NCBI GenBank assembly: GCA_015060765.1
Contig: SUXW01000001.1
Span: 1 to 64,000 of the forward strand
Reading direction: 5' to 3'
Source: Bacteroides sp.
GTDB taxonomy: Bacteria > Bacteroidota > Bacteroidia > Bacteroidales > Bacteroidaceae
Length of the DNA stretch: 64,000 nt
Shown here: positions 19,181-27,980 of the stretch, in pieces
Numbering within the stretch: the first letter of the stretch is position 1
How the letters are laid out: every line of letters starts with the position of its first letter
Translations under genes and position numbers: made by a program
Notes under the pieces: model-generated
What the model was told of the DNA's origin: nothing
What the model saw: the letters and a program-made list of their open reading frames with translations, nothing else
Databases searched by the model: none

Positions 19181-20203
19181 ATGGGATTCTTTTCGTTGAC
19201 AAAAGAAATAGCGATGGACCTTGGCACTGCCAATACTATCATCCTGAATAATGGTAACATTGTAGTGGATGAACCGTCGGTTGTTGCTCTTGATCGTCGT
19301 ACAGACAAGATGATAGCCGTGGGTGAACGGGCCAAAATGATGTATGAAAAGGAAAATCCTAACATTCGTACTGTTCGTCCTTTGCGTGATGGTGTGATAG
19401 CTGACTTTAACGCCTGTGAACAGATGATGCGTGGCTTGATTAAGAAAGTGAATATGGGCAGTCGCTTCTTTTCACCTTCTTTGCGTATGGTTATCGGGGT
19501 CCCTTCTGGTAGTACAGAAGTAGAGCTTCGTGCTGTGCGAGATAGTGCGGAACATGCAGGTGGACGTGATGTCTATCTCATCTTCGAACCGATGGCTGCT
19601 GCTATAGGTATTGGTATTGATGTGGAAGCTCCTGAAGGAAATATGATTGTGGATATAGGTGGTGGCTCTACCGAAATCGCGGTAATTTCCTTGGGAGGGA
19701 TTGTATCAAACAATTCTATCCGTATAGCCGGTGATGATTTGACTGCTGACATTCAGGAATATATGAGTCGTCAACATAACGTAAGAGTCAGTGAACGTAT
19801 GGCTGAACGTATCAAGATACATGTAGGCGCAGCATTGACTGATTTGGGTGATGATGCACCGGAAGATTATATTGTTCGCGGACCTAACCGTATTACAGCT
19901 CTTCCAATGGAAGTGCCAGTTAATTATCAGGAAATAGCTCATTGCTTGGAAAAAAGCATCGCAAAAATTGAGACTGCTATTTTGAGTGCTTTGGAAAATA
20001 CACCTCCTGAATTGTATGCTGATATTGTTGTGAATGGTATTTATTTGGCAGGTGGTGGAGCATTGCTCCGTGGATTGGATAAGCGTTTAACCGACAAAAT
20101 AAACATTCCTTTCCATATTGCAGAGGATCCTTTGTTGAGTGTAGCGAAAGGTACAGGTATAGCATTGAAGAATGTTGATAAATTCTCGTTCTTGATGAGA
20201 TAA
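19181..20203 (+). CDS. mreB: Rod shape-determining protein MreB
   Basis: A 340-residue bacterial actin. It opens with an amphipathic MGFFSLTKEIAMDLGTANT, giving the phosphate-1 motif DLGTANT, and shows MIVDIGGGSTEIAV and GIYLAGGGALLRGLD of the actin fold. MreB filaments guide side-wall peptidoglycan synthesis together with MreC, MreD, PBP2 and RodA, all encoded just downstream. Length is normal. A 109-bp gap with a hairpin separates it from mreC. Confidence 0.98.
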   Translation: MGFFSLTKEIAMDLGTANTIILNNGNIVVDEPSVVALDRRTDKMIAVGERAKMMYEKENPNIRTVRPLRDGVIADFNACEQMMRGLIKKVNMGSRFFSPSLRMVIGVPSGSTEVELRAVRDSAEHAGGRDVYLIFEPMAAAIGIGIDVEAPEGNMIVDIGGGSTEIAVISLGGIVSNNSIRIAGDDLTADIQEYMSRQHNVRVSERMAERIKIHVGAALTDLGDDAPEDYIVRGPNRITALPMEVPVNYQEIAHCLEKSIAKIETAILSALENTPPELYADIVVNGIYLAGGGALLRGLDKRLTDKINIPFHIAEDPLLSVAKGTGIALKNVDKFSFLMR

Positions 20204-20212
20204 ATCCTTTAG

Positions 20213-20282
20213 TCATTCAGAGGAACGAAATGAAAAGAAACTTTTTGAAAATCAGTTTTTTTTCTTTGCGTTCGTCTGAATG
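20213..20282 (+). repeat. Imperfect hairpin between mreB and mreC
   Basis: Outer arms TCATTCAGA (20213-20221) and TCTGAATGA (20274-20282) are perfectly complementary. Inside them GAACG and GAAA segments pair with the matching right-arm bases, giving an imperfect stem of about 23 bp. It may be an attenuator, processing site or partial terminator that sets the ratio of MreB to the rest of the operon. Confidence 0.6.
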
Positions 20283-20312
20283 ACGTGTTTTTAATGGTAT
20301 GAATAACGGAAT

Positions 20313-21161
20313 ATGAAAAATTTATTGGATTTTTTAATAAAGTATAATCATTGGTTCCTCTTTATCCTTTTAGAGGTTATCAGTTTTGCTTTGTTGTTCC
20401 GTTTTAACAATTATCAGGGAAGTGTTTTTTTTACTTCTTCCAATTCATTTGTAGGAGTTGTCTATGATTTGAAGAATTCAATTACGTCTTATTTTCACTT
20501 GAAAGATATCAATAATGATTTGGTACAGGAAAATGTTGAACTGAAACTGCAGCTTGAAGCTTATAAAAATTCCTTGACCAGTTTATCAAAAGATACAGTA
20601 GACTTCGAACGGATAAGACAAGAATCGTTGTCTGAATATGATATCCTTGAAGCGAGAGTACTGAATAATAGTCTGATTCATGCAGATAATTATATCACAA
20701 TCAATAAAGGTGAAAAGGATGGTGTTCATAGCGAAATGGGAGTGGTCGATGGAAAAGGGGTGGTAGGTATTGTATATCTGACTTCTTCCAATTATTCTGT
20801 CGTTATTCCTATCTTGAATTCAAAGAGTAACATAAGTTGCAAAATCAAACGAAGTGATTATTTGGGTTTTTTGGTATGGGATGGGGGCTCCTCGCAATAT
20901 GCTATGGTAAAGGATATGCCACGACATTCCATGTTTTCTTTAGGAGATACGATTGTAACAAGTGGACATAGTGCCGTGTTTCCATCGGGTATTCCTATTG
21001 GAACAATTGAAGATATGAAAGATAGTAACGATGGCTTGTCCTATCAGTTGAAGGTGAAACTTTTTACCGACTTTGCTTGTCTGCAGGATGTTCGTGTTGT
21101 GTCTAGAAGGAATAAAGATGAGCAGATACAATTGGAAGAACGTATAAAAAGTAGGGAATGA
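20313..21161 (+). CDS. mreC: Rod shape-determining protein MreC
   Basis: A 282-residue periplasmic scaffold protein. It has one N-terminal membrane helix (about residues 12-32), then a coiled coil (about 65-95, KDINNDLVQENVELKLQLEA), then the beta-rich MreC domain with GVVDGKGVVGIV and GDTIVTSGHSAVFPSGIPIG. MreC links cytoplasmic MreB to PBP2 and RodA. The last bases overlap the start of mreD by 4 bp. Confidence 0.95.
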   Translation: MKNLLDFLIKYNHWFLFILLEVISFALLFRFNNYQGSVFFTSSNSFVGVVYDLKNSITSYFHLKDINNDLVQENVELKLQLEAYKNSLTSLSKDTVDFERIRQESLSEYDILEARVLNNSLIHADNYITINKGEKDGVHSEMGVVDGKGVVGIVYLTSSNYSVVIPILNSKSNISCKIKRSDYLGFLVWDGGSSQYAMVKDMPRHSMFSLGDTIVTSGHSAVFPSGIPIGTIEDMKDSNDGLSYQLKVKLFTDFACLQDVRVVSRRNKDEQIQLEERIKSRE

Positions 21162-21661
21162 AGAATGTTTTGACGCAGTTAAAGTGGTTTATAGGTTTGG
21201 CTCTACTCCAAGCGCTGATATTGAACCAAATGCATATCGGTGGGTATGCAACTCCATTCCCGTATATTTATTTTATCCTGAAATTTCATTCGCGTGCCAG
21301 CCGGAATGAATTGCTCCTTTGGGCTTTTTTTATGGGACTGATTATGGATATGTTCAGTGATACGGTGGGTATGAATGCTGCATCCTTGACTTGTTTGGCC
21401 TTTTTCCGTACTCCTATTTTGCAGATGATTACTTTTAGGGATTTGGATGAGGATTTTGAACCTTGCGTAAAGATGGTGGGATTGGCTCCTTTTTTTCGTT
21501 ATGTCTTATTGTCCAGCTTATTGTTTTGCATTCTGTATGTAACATTGGATACTTTTTCTTTTTTTAATTGGCCTGTCTTGATTTTTAGGGTATTGACAAG
21601 TACACTTACTACTCTTTTTTGTATTATGGGGTTTGAATATATGTGGAGGAAGAAGGTGTGA
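21158..21661 (+). CDS. mreD: Rod shape-determining protein MreD
   Basis: A 167-residue membrane protein with about five hydrophobic segments. It matches MreD in size, topology and place between mreC and the PBP2 gene. The motif FMGLIMDMFSDTVGMNA is typical. It overlaps mreC by 4 bp and the PBP2 reading frame at its 3' end, which suggests coupled translation. Confidence 0.92.
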   Translation: MKNVLTQLKWFIGLALLQALILNQMHIGGYATPFPYIYFILKFHSRASRNELLLWAFFMGLIMDMFSDTVGMNAASLTCLAFFRTPILQMITFRDLDEDFEPCVKMVGLAPFFRYVLLSSLLFCILYVTLDTFSFFNWPVLIFRVLTSTLTTLFCIMGFEYMWRKKV

Positions 21662-23508
21662 AGAAGGATTTCAATCTGGAAAAACGAAAATATGTATTGG
21701 GGGCTTCAGTCGTTCTGGTAGTCATGATTTATCTGATACGTCTGTTTATGCTCCAGATAATGAGCGATGACTATAAAAAATATGCAGACAGTAATGCTTT
21801 TCTGAATAAGACACAATATCCAAGTCGTGGAGTTATATATGACCGGAATGGCAATTTGTTAGTGTATAATCAACCGGCTTATGATATAACTTTGGTTATG
21901 AAAGAAGTAAAACACTTGGATACTTTGGATTTGTGCCAGACGTTGAATATAACTCCTGAATATTTTCAGCGTAGGATGAAAGAAATTAAGGACCGTCGCT
22001 CTAATCCGGGGTATTCTCCTTATACCAATCAAATATTCATGACTCAACTCTCTGCGGAAGAATGTGGCGTTTTTCAAGAGAAGTTATACAAATTCCCAGG
22101 GTTCTATATCCAACGAAGGACTATCCGGCAATACAATTATTCTTCAGCAGCCCATGTTTTGGGTGACATCGCTGAAGTTTCCAAAAAAGAGATAGAGGAA
22201 GATGATTATTATGTTCGGGGTGACTTTATAGGGAAGCAGGGTGTAGAACGTTCGTATGAAAAGTATTTGCGTGGGGAAAAGGGAGTTGAAATACTTCTTC
22301 GTGATGCTCGCGGACGTATTCAGGGCCGTTATATGAATGGTGATTTGGATAAGACGCCGGTACCAGGGAAAAATTTAACATTGAGTTTGGATATAAATCT
22401 TCAGCAATTGGCTGAAAGATTGTTGGAAGGTAAGATAGGTAGTGTAGTTGCTATTGAACCGAGTAGTGGTGAAGTACTTTGTATGGCATCGGCACCTACT
22501 TATGATCCTCGAATAATGGTAGGTAGACAACGTGGTAAGAATCAATTGGAACTTGCCCGTGATTTGCAGAAACCTCTGTTGAACCGTTCAATCATGGGAC
22601 AATTCCCTCCTGGTTCCACTTTTAAAACAACCCAAGGGCTGACATTCTTGGAAGAAGGCATTATTACACCTTCGACAACTTATCCGTGTTATGGAGGGTT
22701 CCTTCATTCAGGGTTAAGGGTAGGGTGTCATGCACATCCTTCTCCTTTAAACTTGGTTCCGGCCATAGCAACTTCTTGTAACGGCTTTTTTTGTTGGGGG
22801 TTGTATTACATGATGGGTGCACGTAAAAAATACGGTAGTGTTCAAAAAGCGATGGCGACTTGGCGCGATTACATGGTTTCTATGGGTTTTGGTTATCCTT
22901 TGGGGGTTGATTTGCCTGGTGAAAAGCGGGGAATGATACCCAATGACCAATATTATGATAAGAATTATCGTGGATATTGGAATGGGTTGACTATTATCTC
23001 TATTTCCATAGGGCAAGGGGAAGTAACTGCTACGCCTTTGCAGATAGCTAACCTTGGGGCGACAATTGCCAATAGAGGATATTTTATAACTCCTCATGTG
23101 GTGAAAGAAGTGGAAGATGAATCCTTGGATTCGTTATATACTTCAAAACGATATACCAAAGTTCGTAAAGATCATTACGAAACAATTGTGGAGGGTATGC
23201 GGGCGGCTGTTGTTGGCGGTACTTGCCGGGGGGCGAATATACCAGGATTGAATGTCTGTGGCAAAACGGGTACGGCACAGAATCGCGGTAAGGACCATTC
23301 AGCTTTTATGGGATTTGCACCGATGGATAATCCTCAAATTGCTGTTTCTGTTTATGTAGAAAATGGAGGTTGGGGTGCTACTTATGGAGTGCCGATAGGG
23401 GCATTGATTATTGAACAGTATTTGAATGGTAGTCTTTCTGCAGAAAGTGAAGCTAAAGCTGTTGACATTCAAAATAGAAGAATCGATTATGGCATACACG
23501 AACGGTAA
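21658..23508 (+). CDS. mrdA: Penicillin-binding protein 2 (elongasome transpeptidase)
   Basis: A peptidoglycan transpeptidase of the cell-elongation machine. A membrane anchor (about residues 14-34) is followed by the PBP dimer domain and the transpeptidase domain. All three active-site motifs are present: STFK in FPPGSTFKTT, SCN in ATSCNGFF, and KTG in VCGKTGTAQN. Start choice is uncertain: the GTG at 21658 makes a GTGA overlap with the mreD stop and follows an AGGAAGAAGG ribosome-binding-like sequence, while an in-frame GTG at 21643 would add five residues. It overlaps rodA by 20 bp. Confidence 0.95.
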   Translation: MKKDFNLEKRKYVLGASVVLVVMIYLIRLFMLQIMSDDYKKYADSNAFLNKTQYPSRGVIYDRNGNLLVYNQPAYDITLVMKEVKHLDTLDLCQTLNITPEYFQRRMKEIKDRRSNPGYSPYTNQIFMTQLSAEECGVFQEKLYKFPGFYIQRRTIRQYNYSSAAHVLGDIAEVSKKEIEEDDYYVRGDFIGKQGVERSYEKYLRGEKGVEILLRDARGRIQGRYMNGDLDKTPVPGKNLTLSLDINLQQLAERLLEGKIGSVVAIEPSSGEVLCMASAPTYDPRIMVGRQRGKNQLELARDLQKPLLNRSIMGQFPPGSTFKTTQGLTFLEEGIITPSTTYPCYGGFLHSGLRVGCHAHPSPLNLVPAIATSCNGFFCWGLYYMMGARKKYGSVQKAMATWRDYMVSMGFGYPLGVDLPGEKRGMIPNDQYYDKNYRGYWNGLTIISISIGQGEVTATPLQIANLGATIANRGYFITPHVVKEVEDESLDSLYTSKRYTKVRKDHYETIVEGMRAAVVGGTCRGANIPGLNVCGKTGTAQNRGKDHSAFMGFAPMDNPQIAVSVYVENGGWGATYGVPIGALIIEQYLNGSLSAESEAKAVDIQNRRIDYGIHER

Positions 23509-24940
23509 TATGGTTAAATCGGTTGATTGGATAACCATCGCTTTATATTTATTGTTGGTGATTTTAGGATGGTTCAGTATCTGTGGTGCCAGTTATGATT
23601 ATGGTGACATGGACTTCTTTAGTTTTGAAACGAGGGCAGGCAAACAACTTATTTGGATGGGATGCTCCATTGTCTTAGGTTTTGTGCTGCTGATGCTGGA
23701 GGACCGGTTGTATGATTGGTTCGCTTATATTTTGTATGGCATTATGATGGTGCTGTTGTTTATAACTCCGTTTTTGGCGGAAGGAACCAAAGGTTCTTAT
23801 TCATGGTTGAAATTTGGTCCTGTCAGTCTTCAACCTGCAGAGTTCGCTAAATTTATAACAGCATTGGCTTTAGCGAAATTTATGGATGTATATGGCTTTT
23901 CAATGAATCGGTTAAAGTATTCTATACCGGTTGTTGGGATGATATTATTGCCTATGATCCTTATTATCCTTCAACGTGAAATGGGGTCTGCGCTTGTTTA
24001 TTTAGCCTTTTTCTTGATGTTGTATCGGGAAGGAATGTCTGGAGTCATTTTGTTTATTGGTATCTGTGCGGTTGTGTATTTTGTAGTAGGTATACGTTTC
24101 GCTCATGAAATGATGCCCGATCAGTGTACTTCCATTGGTGAGTTTGTTGTTTTATTGTTAGTACTTGTCCTGTCGTCTTTGTTGGTGTATATTTATAGTG
24201 ATAAGAACAAAATATTTAGAAATATTTTATTATATGGCTTGAGTGGCGTAGTGTTGGCATATCTCTTTTCTCTCTATATATATCCCTATAATGTGGTGTG
24301 TTTTTTGTATGTTGAATGTGCCGTTTTGATTGTTTATTTATTGTATTTGTCTTATTATAAACGTATAACGTCCTTTCTTTATATATCCTTGTTTGTTGCA
24401 GGGTCCGTATTGTATTTATATTCGGTAGACTATATATTTGAGAAATTGGATGATCATCAACGGATTCGAATTGAAGTTGTTCTTGGTATGAAGGATGATC
24501 CTGCAGGTGCTGGATATAATGTTAATCAAAGCAAGATTGCAATAGGATCGGGTGGTTTGACTGGGAAAGGTTTCTTGAATGGGACTCAAACTAAATTGAA
24601 GTATGTACCGGAACAAGATACAGACTTTATATTTTGTACAGTGGGTGAAGAGCAAGGTTTTATTGGTTCATCATTGGTGCTGTTACTGTATATGGTATTG
24701 ATTCTTCGGTTGATTGTTTTGTCAGAACGTCAGCATTCTCAATTTAGTCGTGTATACGGTTATTGTGTCTTTAGTATTTTCTTTTTCCATTTATTCATAA
24801 ATATAGGTATGGTATTGGGGTTGACTCCTGTAATAGGTATACCTCTGCCTTTTTTTAGTTATGGTGGTTCCTCCTTATGGGGTTTTACTATTCTGCTCTT
24901 TATTTTTTTACGTTTGGATGCTGCAAGAAGTAAACGTTAA
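23489..24940 (+). CDS. rodA: Rod shape-determining protein RodA (SEDS glycosyltransferase)
   Basis: A membrane SEDS-family peptidoglycan polymerase that works with PBP2. It shows KFGPVSLQPAEFAKF near the third membrane segment and VPEQDTDFIFCTVGEEQGF near the end, the hallmark SEDS loops. At 483 residues it is longer than many RodA proteins (about 370); the extra 100 or so residues are a hydrophobic insert in the middle, about residues 200-310. The ATG at 23489 is chosen because an earlier in-frame ATG at 23426 lies deep inside the PBP2 gene; ATG 23510 is a further option. The stop overlaps the gldH stop on the other strand. Confidence 0.94.
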   Translation: MAYTNGNMVKSVDWITIALYLLLVILGWFSICGASYDYGDMDFFSFETRAGKQLIWMGCSIVLGFVLLMLEDRLYDWFAYILYGIMMVLLFITPFLAEGTKGSYSWLKFGPVSLQPAEFAKFITALALAKFMDVYGFSMNRLKYSIPVVGMILLPMILIILQREMGSALVYLAFFLMLYREGMSGVILFIGICAVVYFVVGIRFAHEMMPDQCTSIGEFVVLLLVLVLSSLLVYIYSDKNKIFRNILLYGLSGVVLAYLFSLYIYPYNVVCFLYVECAVLIVYLLYLSYYKRITSFLYISLFVAGSVLYLYSVDYIFEKLDDHQRIRIEVVLGMKDDPAGAGYNVNQSKIAIGSGGLTGKGFLNGTQTKLKYVPEQDTDFIFCTVGEEQGFIGSSLVLLLYMVLILRLIVLSERQHSQFSRVYGYCVFSIFFFHLFINIGMVLGLTPVIGIPLPFFSYGGSSLWGFTILLFIFLRLDAARSKR

Positions 24941-25434
24941 GGTATACTTCTTAAACATATTCCTATGTCATTGATTCCTTGTAGTAATGAATCTTGCATG
25001 ATATGGTTTATTTTCATATCATTACCACTCTTGTTTGTTAGTTGTAGAGTTCTTAGGTGAGTTGTATATTGTTTTATATTTCCGATACCTTTTCCGGCCC
25101 AATCGCCTGTTTGGTTCGTTAGATGGATGTGTATTGTATCAGTTTTATATATTGTGCTGTCTTCTAAATTGTGATTCAAACAAATCCAAATGTCTTGATA
25201 CGGATAGGTCTCTCCATGTCGTATACCCATGTCTAATTCACATATTGTAGGCTGTTTTATCAGTTGGAACTCAAATGATAAGGTATCATCCTTTAACCAG
25301 CCAACGGTAGACGTGGGCTGATAAGAATGATATAGGATATTGTCTTGACAAGAACAGACACCTATCATCAAAAGGATAATAAATAGTCTGCTCTTTTGTC
25401 TCAAGTACATTGGAAGATATTTATTCTTATTCAT
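24937..25434 (-). CDS. gldH: Gliding motility-type lipoprotein GldH
   Basis: A 165-residue lipoprotein (lipobox VCSC near residue 28) of the GldH family. GldH was found through gliding in Flavobacterium but is kept in non-gliding Bacteroidales, where its role is unclear. Typical segments are DTLSFEFQL, YPYQDIWICLNHN and LTNQTGDWAGKGIGN. The start at 25434 is chosen because the signal peptide begins there; a longer frame upstream lies inside ricT. It overlaps ricT by 8 bp, and its stop overlaps the rodA stop by 3 bp in convergent orientation. Confidence 0.88.
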   Translation of the reverse strand: MNKNKYLPMYLRQKSRLFIILLMIGVCSCQDNILYHSYQPTSTVGWLKDDTLSFEFQLIKQPTICELDMGIRHGETYPYQDIWICLNHNLEDSTIYKTDTIHIHLTNQTGDWAGKGIGNIKQYTTHLRTLQLTNKSGNDMKINHIMQDSLLQGINDIGICLRSIP

Positions 25435-26695
25435 TGGAAGTGTTTGGAGATGGCGGTGTATTCTTTTCTCTATGATTGTTGCCATTCCGTTGCTTATTCC
25501 TGTTCTTGTTATTTCTATTTCTTTCTTCCTTTTTATGCTTGTCCTCATTGATGGACTCTCTGTTTTCTTTTGGAGTATTTTCTTGTTGAGGATGATTGTT
25601 CCCTTGTTTTTTCTTTTTCTTCTTGTTTGTTTTACGTTTATCAAAACGTGTCAAACTTTCCTGCTCTACCAAATCAATGGGCTTTTCAGGGGCGTTGGAA
25701 CGATTGTCGTCATCCAACTTTTCAGGCTTTTCTCCATGCTTGTTCATGTTGATGACTTCAAAAGCTCTACGGGCTGTTATGGTAACTCCATTTGCTAGGA
25801 AACTCTTGTCGCTTGAATAGGTGATTAAATTCTTGAGAATGTCTGCTTTAAAGAAATGGTATGTACCGTCCTTGGTTTCCAGTTCTATTTCCTTACTCGG
25901 CAGTCGTTTTTGCGATTCTACATAAACGTCCACTTCATAATTTAAACAACATTTCAATTTAGCGCATTGTCCTGCTAACTTTTGTGGGTTCAATGATATG
26001 TCCTGAAAACGTGCAGCACTGGTTGATACAGAAATGAAGTTGGTCATCCATGTGGCACAACACAATTCACGTCCACAAGGACCTATACCGCCAATGCGCC
26101 CAGCTTCTTGGCGGGCTCCAATCTGTTTCATTTCGATGCGTACACGAAATACTTCGGCCAATACCTTGATGAGTTGGCGGAAGTCCACTCGTTCATCTGC
26201 AATGTAATAGAAAATAGCTTTGTTTCCATCACCTTGGTATTCTACGTCTCCAATTTTCATGTTCAGATTGAGATTCAAAGCTATTTGGCGTGACCTGATC
26301 ATGGTGTCATGCTCTTTAGCTTTAGCTTCTTCGTATTTTTCCATATCTACAGGTTTTACCTTTCGGTAGATACGCTTAATCTCCGCTTCTGATTTGAGGT
26401 TCGCTTTTTTCATTTGCAAAGGAACAAGTTTTCCGGTTAGAGTTACCACACCGATGTCGTGCCCGGGACTTGCTTCAACAGCTACGATATCTCCTTTCTC
26501 CAATTTCAGTTTGTTGCTGTTTTTATAATATCCTTTACGGGTATTCTTAAATTGGACTTCTACTAATTCTTGGTCTTCTATGTAATCGGAAATGTCTGCT
26601 AACCAATCGTAAGTATTTAGTTGCTTGTCTTGACGTCCGCAACCTTTACAACATAAGCCTCCACTTCCGTTTTTTAGTCTATAATCGTTTCCCAT
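25427..26695 (-). CDS. ricT: PSP1/RicT-family protein with basic C-terminal tail
   Basis: A 422-residue cytoplasmic protein. Residues about 60-310 are the PSP1 domain of YaaT/RicT, with the cysteine-rich signature GGIGPCGRELCCATW and the second cluster CAKLKCCLNYE. An N-terminal CCKGCG cluster adds more cysteines. In Bacillus, RicT belongs to a Fe-S-containing complex that affects mRNA processing; the role in Bacteroidales is not settled. The last 90 residues are low complexity and rich in Lys, Asn, Glu and Arg, and may bind RNA. It lies 12 bp after holB in a holB-ricT-gldH operon. Confidence 0.88.
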   Translation of the reverse strand: MGNDYRLKNGSGGLCCKGCGRQDKQLNTYDWLADISDYIEDQELVEVQFKNTRKGYYKNSNKLKLEKGDIVAVEASPGHDIGVVTLTGKLVPLQMKKANLKSEAEIKRIYRKVKPVDMEKYEEAKAKEHDTMIRSRQIALNLNLNMKIGDVEYQGDGNKAIFYYIADERVDFRQLIKVLAEVFRVRIEMKQIGARQEAGRIGGIGPCGRELCCATWMTNFISVSTSAARFQDISLNPQKLAGQCAKLKCCLNYEVDVYVESQKRLPSKEIELETKDGTYHFFKADILKNLITYSSDKSFLANGVTITARRAFEVINMNKHGEKPEKLDDDNRSNAPEKPIDLVEQESLTRFDKRKTNKKKKKKQGNNHPQQENTPKENRESINEDKHKKEERNRNNKNRNKQRNGNNHREKNTPPSPNTSNE

Positions 26696-26707
26696 ATTAA
26701 AAATATA

Positions 26708-27835
26708 TTATTTCTGAACCAATAACACAATCATTTTTAATGCAAAATCAAAAAATACCATACGGGCATTTACATTTTGTTCGATGTGTCGTTGGGCTTC
26801 ATTTAATTCATTCATTATTCCAATCACATTTTGCTCGTTGATAAAGGGAGAGAACCGATTGGAAAAATTCTGCTCTTCATTGTTCAAATATACTAATGTT
26901 GTATCTTTAAAGTTGTATATGAAGTTTTCCCTAATTAATCGTTGGCAATAGGTTAGAAAATGCTTCTGTTGTTCTCTTCCGATACTGGCAATGTTCTCGC
27001 TCCATTGTTTCATCTCCCGAATTTTCCTTTGATAAGATAGGCGCATTAATTTGACGAACATGTCAAAGAAAAATTGGTTTTCTTCACTAAGATGGATTGT
27101 CTCTAAAGCTTTTAAATAATTCCCTTCCGATTGATGTGCTATATGGCTCGCATCTGTATGCTGAAGTCCGTATATCTCCATTAAATTATTGGCAATGTAT
27201 TCTTCGTTAATACCATACAATTGCATTCTTTGTGTACGGCTTTGGATGGTAGCCAATAAATTGTCGGGTTCTTCTGAGACTAAAATGAAAACAGTTTGTG
27301 TAGGAGGTTCTTCTAAAAGTTTCAATAATTTGTTGCTACACTCTGTATTCATTTTTTCGGGTAGCCATATAATCATTATTTTGTATCCTCCTTGACTGGA
27401 TTTTAAGCTAAGTTTACGAAGTATCTCATCGCTTTCCTTTACATAAATCATAGCTTGCTGGTTTTCTGCTCCCATTTCTTTTAACCAAATGTTTAAGTTG
27501 AAATAGGGAGTGTTGTTGAGCAAATTTCTCCATTCGGGCAAGTAATCATCACTTGTTGTTTCCTTGCTATTCTTTTTCTTGATGACAGGAAATACAAAAT
27601 GTAAATCAGGATGTACTAATTTGTTGAATTTAATACAACTGGGACAATTGCCACAAGCATCATCATTACTGGGGTGTTCGCAAAGGATATATCGTGCATA
27701 AGCGATGGCTAATCCCAGTTTCCCGATACCTTCGCTTCCGCAAAACAGCCTTGCATGAGGAATTTTTCCTTCTTTCGCTTCTTTAATGAGGCGTTGTTTT
27801 GCTTCGATTTGTCCAATGATGTCTTTAAAAAACAT
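26708..27835 (-). CDS. holB: DNA polymerase III subunit delta-prime
   Basis: A 375-residue clamp-loader subunit of the AAA+ fold. The P-loop is GSEGIGKL, lacking the usual Ser/Thr after Lys, as expected for a delta-prime subunit that does not hydrolyse ATP. A zinc-binding set follows: CEHPSNDDACGNCPSC. The sensor-type segment MIIWLPEKMNTECSNKLLKLLEEPP is typical of the gamma/tau and delta-prime family. It is first in the leftward holB-ricT-gldH operon. Confidence 0.93.
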   Translation of the reverse strand: MFFKDIIGQIEAKQRLIKEAKEGKIPHARLFCGSEGIGKLGLAIAYARYILCEHPSNDDACGNCPSCIKFNKLVHPDLHFVFPVIKKKNSKETTSDDYLPEWRNLLNNTPYFNLNIWLKEMGAENQQAMIYVKESDEILRKLSLKSSQGGYKIMIIWLPEKMNTECSNKLLKLLEEPPTQTVFILVSEEPDNLLATIQSRTQRMQLYGINEEYIANNLMEIYGLQHTDASHIAHQSEGNYLKALETIHLSEENQFFFDMFVKLMRLSYQRKIREMKQWSENIASIGREQQKHFLTYCQRLIRENFIYNFKDTTLVYLNNEEQNFSNRFSPFINEQNVIGIMNELNEAQRHIEQNVNARMVFFDFALKMIVLLVQK

Positions 27836-27857
27836 ACCACTCCAATTTACATTGCAA

Positions 27858-27865
27858 CAAAAGTA
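27858..27865 (-). promoter_or_regulatory. -7 promoter element for holB-ricT-gldH
   Basis: On the minus strand this reads TACTTTTG, matching TAnnTTTG, 23 bp before the holB start. Confidence 0.55.
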
Positions 27866-27980
27866 ATAAAAAACTTTGGATTTTAATGACTTTTGAATGT
27901 TTTCATAAAGTTGAGTATGCTTTTTTATGCTAGAGGATAGACGAAAGAATCGGAAAGGGTGTATGGTGAAGTTCTTTATT

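Noticed and set aside
23426-23488. N-terminal extension of rodA
   Set aside because: It would sit wholly inside the PBP2 gene in another frame and adds residues not typical of RodA; the ATG at 23489 gives a normal short overlap.
25435-25644. 70-residue N-terminal extension of gldH
   Set aside because: It lies opposite no other gene but inside ricT in another frame, is very basic, and would bury the lipoprotein signal peptide that starts at 25434.
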